A stretch of 64,000 bases of DNA from JBBPYR01 sp038199755 (GTDB taxonomy: Bacteria; Chloroflexota; Ktedonobacteria; Ktedonobacterales; Ktedonobacteraceae): contig JBBPYR010000285.1 in NCBI GenBank assembly GCA_038199755.1, positions 22,818 to 86,817 of the forward strand, given 5' to 3'. The position numbers and the translations under genes are program-made. This document shows, piece after piece, positions 62,708 through 64,000 of this stretch. Below the pieces are notes generated by a model, which made no database searches, had not been told where the DNA came from, and saw only the letters and a list, made by a program, of their open reading frames with translations. The stretch's first letter is position 1, and each line of letters opens with the position of its first letter.

Positions 62708-63952
62708 ATGCTGGTTCCATTCCGCGTATTGTTGTCTCTCCCTCTGTATATGCTGAAACGTTTGCAGGGCAGTCATGGTGCTAGCCGGGGTCGCCACTAC
62801 GCTATTTTGATGCTTTTTTTGCTGTGTGGGCTTTCGGCTTGTTCTGCCGATGCGGGTATCTTTGGTGGTGGCAATTGGCAGGCAACGGGATTGCACCAAC
62901 GTATTGTAACGCTTGAAGTGGACCCCAATAATTTGCAGCATCTCTTCGCGGGCAGTGAACAGGGCACGGTGTTTGTGAGTGTGGATGGTGCCTCGCATTG
63001 GACAGGCTACCCTATTCCTGCTCAGGCGGGAACCGCTGCCTTAGCGGTGAACAAGTTGGCCTTTGATACGAGTGGCAAGAAGTTGTATGCCGCGACCACG
63101 CAGGGATTATTTGTGAGCACGGATGGGGCAAAGCAATGGACGCTGGTGAGTGCGACTGCGTCTGCCCTACCGCAGGATAGCTTCACTGCATTGGCCTTTG
63201 ATGTCAATAACGCGAATGTGCTTTACACCGGAACAGCGCAACATGGGGTGTTCAGCAGTGCAGATGGTGGTGTGCATTGGTCGGCTATCAGCACAGGATT
63301 ACCCCAGGGACGTGCCATTGGCAGTATCGCTGTTGATCCCGACCAGCATCAACTCTGGGCGGCGGTAGCTATGGGTGTTTATCGCTCTGATGATGGCGGC
63401 TCCTCCTGGCGTGCTTTTACGACGGGTTTTCCCACGGGTGTCACCATCAACACTGTGATACCAGCGTCAGTGAGTGGCGGCACAAAAGGCTTGATTTACG
63501 CGGGTACGAGCAAGGGCTTTTATCTCTCAAAGGACTCTGGCGCACATTGGGGTACTGGCACAGAGGCGTTAATTGGCACGAGTATTCGCTTCATTCTTGT
63601 AGATTTCCGCAGTTCCAACCCCACAACCGTCTATGTTGGCACCGATGTTGGGGCTTTTCGCAGCGATGATGAGGGGCAAAACTGGCGTGGCATTGCAGCG
63701 GGTTTGCCGCGCAAAGTGGCGGTCAATGCTATCCTGCTCGGCGCCGCTAACTACGATCAGCTGTATGTGGGCAGTAACGCTGTCTATGTCTTCCCCGGAA
63801 CCAGCGGCGGCTTGAGTCCATCACGCATTCCTGTATTCATCGGCGTGCTTGTTTTCTTTTTTCTGCTGTATATCATTGCGCGCCGTGGCTGGCGCGAGTG
63901 GCGCAATCTGCTGAAGCCAACGCGTATTGTAGAGCCACCTGTGCGGCCTTAA
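62708..63952 (+). CDS. Lipoprotein with BNR/Ycf48-like beta-propeller
   Basis: The 414-residue protein has a hydrophobic signal near residues 31-44 and a lipobox ending at C45 (LSAC). It then has about seven propeller repeats with the pattern 'G-x-F-x-S-x-D-G-G-x-x-W' (FSSADGGVHW, YRSDDGGSSW, YLSKDSGAHW, FRSDDEGQNW). A C-terminal membrane helix (about 375-395) and a basic tail follow. Such propellers in Ycf48 or sortilin-like proteins act in assembly or binding. GAGG precedes the ATG. Confidence 0.85.
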   Translation: MLVPFRVLLSLPLYMLKRLQGSHGASRGRHYAILMLFLLCGLSACSADAGIFGGGNWQATGLHQRIVTLEVDPNNLQHLFAGSEQGTVFVSVDGASHWTGYPIPAQAGTAALAVNKLAFDTSGKKLYAATTQGLFVSTDGAKQWTLVSATASALPQDSFTALAFDVNNANVLYTGTAQHGVFSSADGGVHWSAISTGLPQGRAIGSIAVDPDQHQLWAAVAMGVYRSDDGGSSWRAFTTGFPTGVTINTVIPASVSGGTKGLIYAGTSKGFYLSKDSGAHWGTGTEALIGTSIRFILVDFRSSNPTTVYVGTDVGAFRSDDEGQNWRGIAAGLPRKVAVNAILLGAANYDQLYVGSNAVYVFPGTSGGLSPSRIPVFIGVLVFFFLLYIIARRGWREWRNLLKPTRIVEPPVRP

Positions 63953-64000
63953 CTCCCCAGCATGAGCCACTGCACGATGCAGCGAATGTTGCTATCATGC

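Overview
The window is chromosomal DNA from a bacterium with a large accessory metabolic repertoire. The mixture of an F420-type luciferase-like oxidoreductase, a DUF2079 membrane protein, a CBM3-bearing secreted protein, GH1/GH5/GH63 glycosidases, a lactone oxidase next to a DSD1-type aldolase, a solo TnpB and a GC-rich inverted-repeat element resembles the Ktedonobacteria (Chloroflexota), though an actinobacterium-like relative cannot be excluded from sequence alone. No plasmid, phage or CRISPR signature was seen.

Layout. 0-1.5 kb: a tiny ribbon-helix-helix gene and a tnpB endonuclease gene, one base apart, behind a consensus promoter that overlaps a perfect operator-like inverted repeat and the start codon. 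2-5.4 kb: sugar ABC importer (lipoprotein plus two permeases, no ATPase) with a stem-loop after the binding-protein gene. 5.8-9.4 kb: heterodimeric ABC exporter. 9.7-11 kb: secreted CBM3 plus lysozyme-like protein, followed by a 44-bp perfect palindrome. 11.4-17 kb, minus strand: molybdenum hydroxylase M-S-L genes followed by a cyclase-family hydrolase and a BKACE (DUF849) enzyme, probably a catabolic operon. It is divergent from a NarL-type response regulator and a PAS-GAF histidine kinase (17.5-19.7 kb). 19.8-23.4 kb: acyl-CoA dehydrogenase, F420-type oxidoreductase and Gfo/Idh/MocA oxidoreductase. 23.7-29.2 kb: an orphan LivM permease fused to a zinc ribbon, YwbE, a selenocysteine tRNA with its own promoter, a HAD phosphatase, an MFS exporter, a MITE-like element and a GH5 cellulase.

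29.6-38.8 kb: miaB, a TPR protein with a small basic protein, a PucR regulator with an APC permease, a DUF2330 protein, Sua5 and a secreted esterase. 38.9-46.4 kb, minus strand: MBL hydrolase, DUF2079 protein, lactone oxidase, PLP aldolase and GH1 beta-glucosidase. 47-52.8 kb: an unknown membrane protein, a GH63-like glucosidase and a membrane-protein/FixH-like pair with repeated His/Trp motifs. 53.1-64 kb, plus strand: permuted papain-like protein, CrtA-like monooxygenase, Ig-like surface protein, geranylgeranyl-reductase-like flavoprotein, glutaredoxin-like protein, methyltransferase, then a run of PLP or amino-acid enzymes (cysteine desulfurase, class V aminotransferase, ornithine cyclodeaminase family) and a beta-propeller lipoprotein.

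Main themes are uptake and breakdown of carbohydrates and other organics, small-molecule export and redox chemistry. The most notable items are the probably leaderless, self-regulated RHH-TnpB operon; the tRNA-Sec gene; the Mo-hydroxylase/cyclase/BKACE operon; the LivM-zinc-ribbon fusion; the CBM3/lysozyme-like protein; and the membrane protein with duplicated WH-L-G-D-W-P-H motifs beside a FixH-like partner. All functions are read from motifs by eye; no database search was run.
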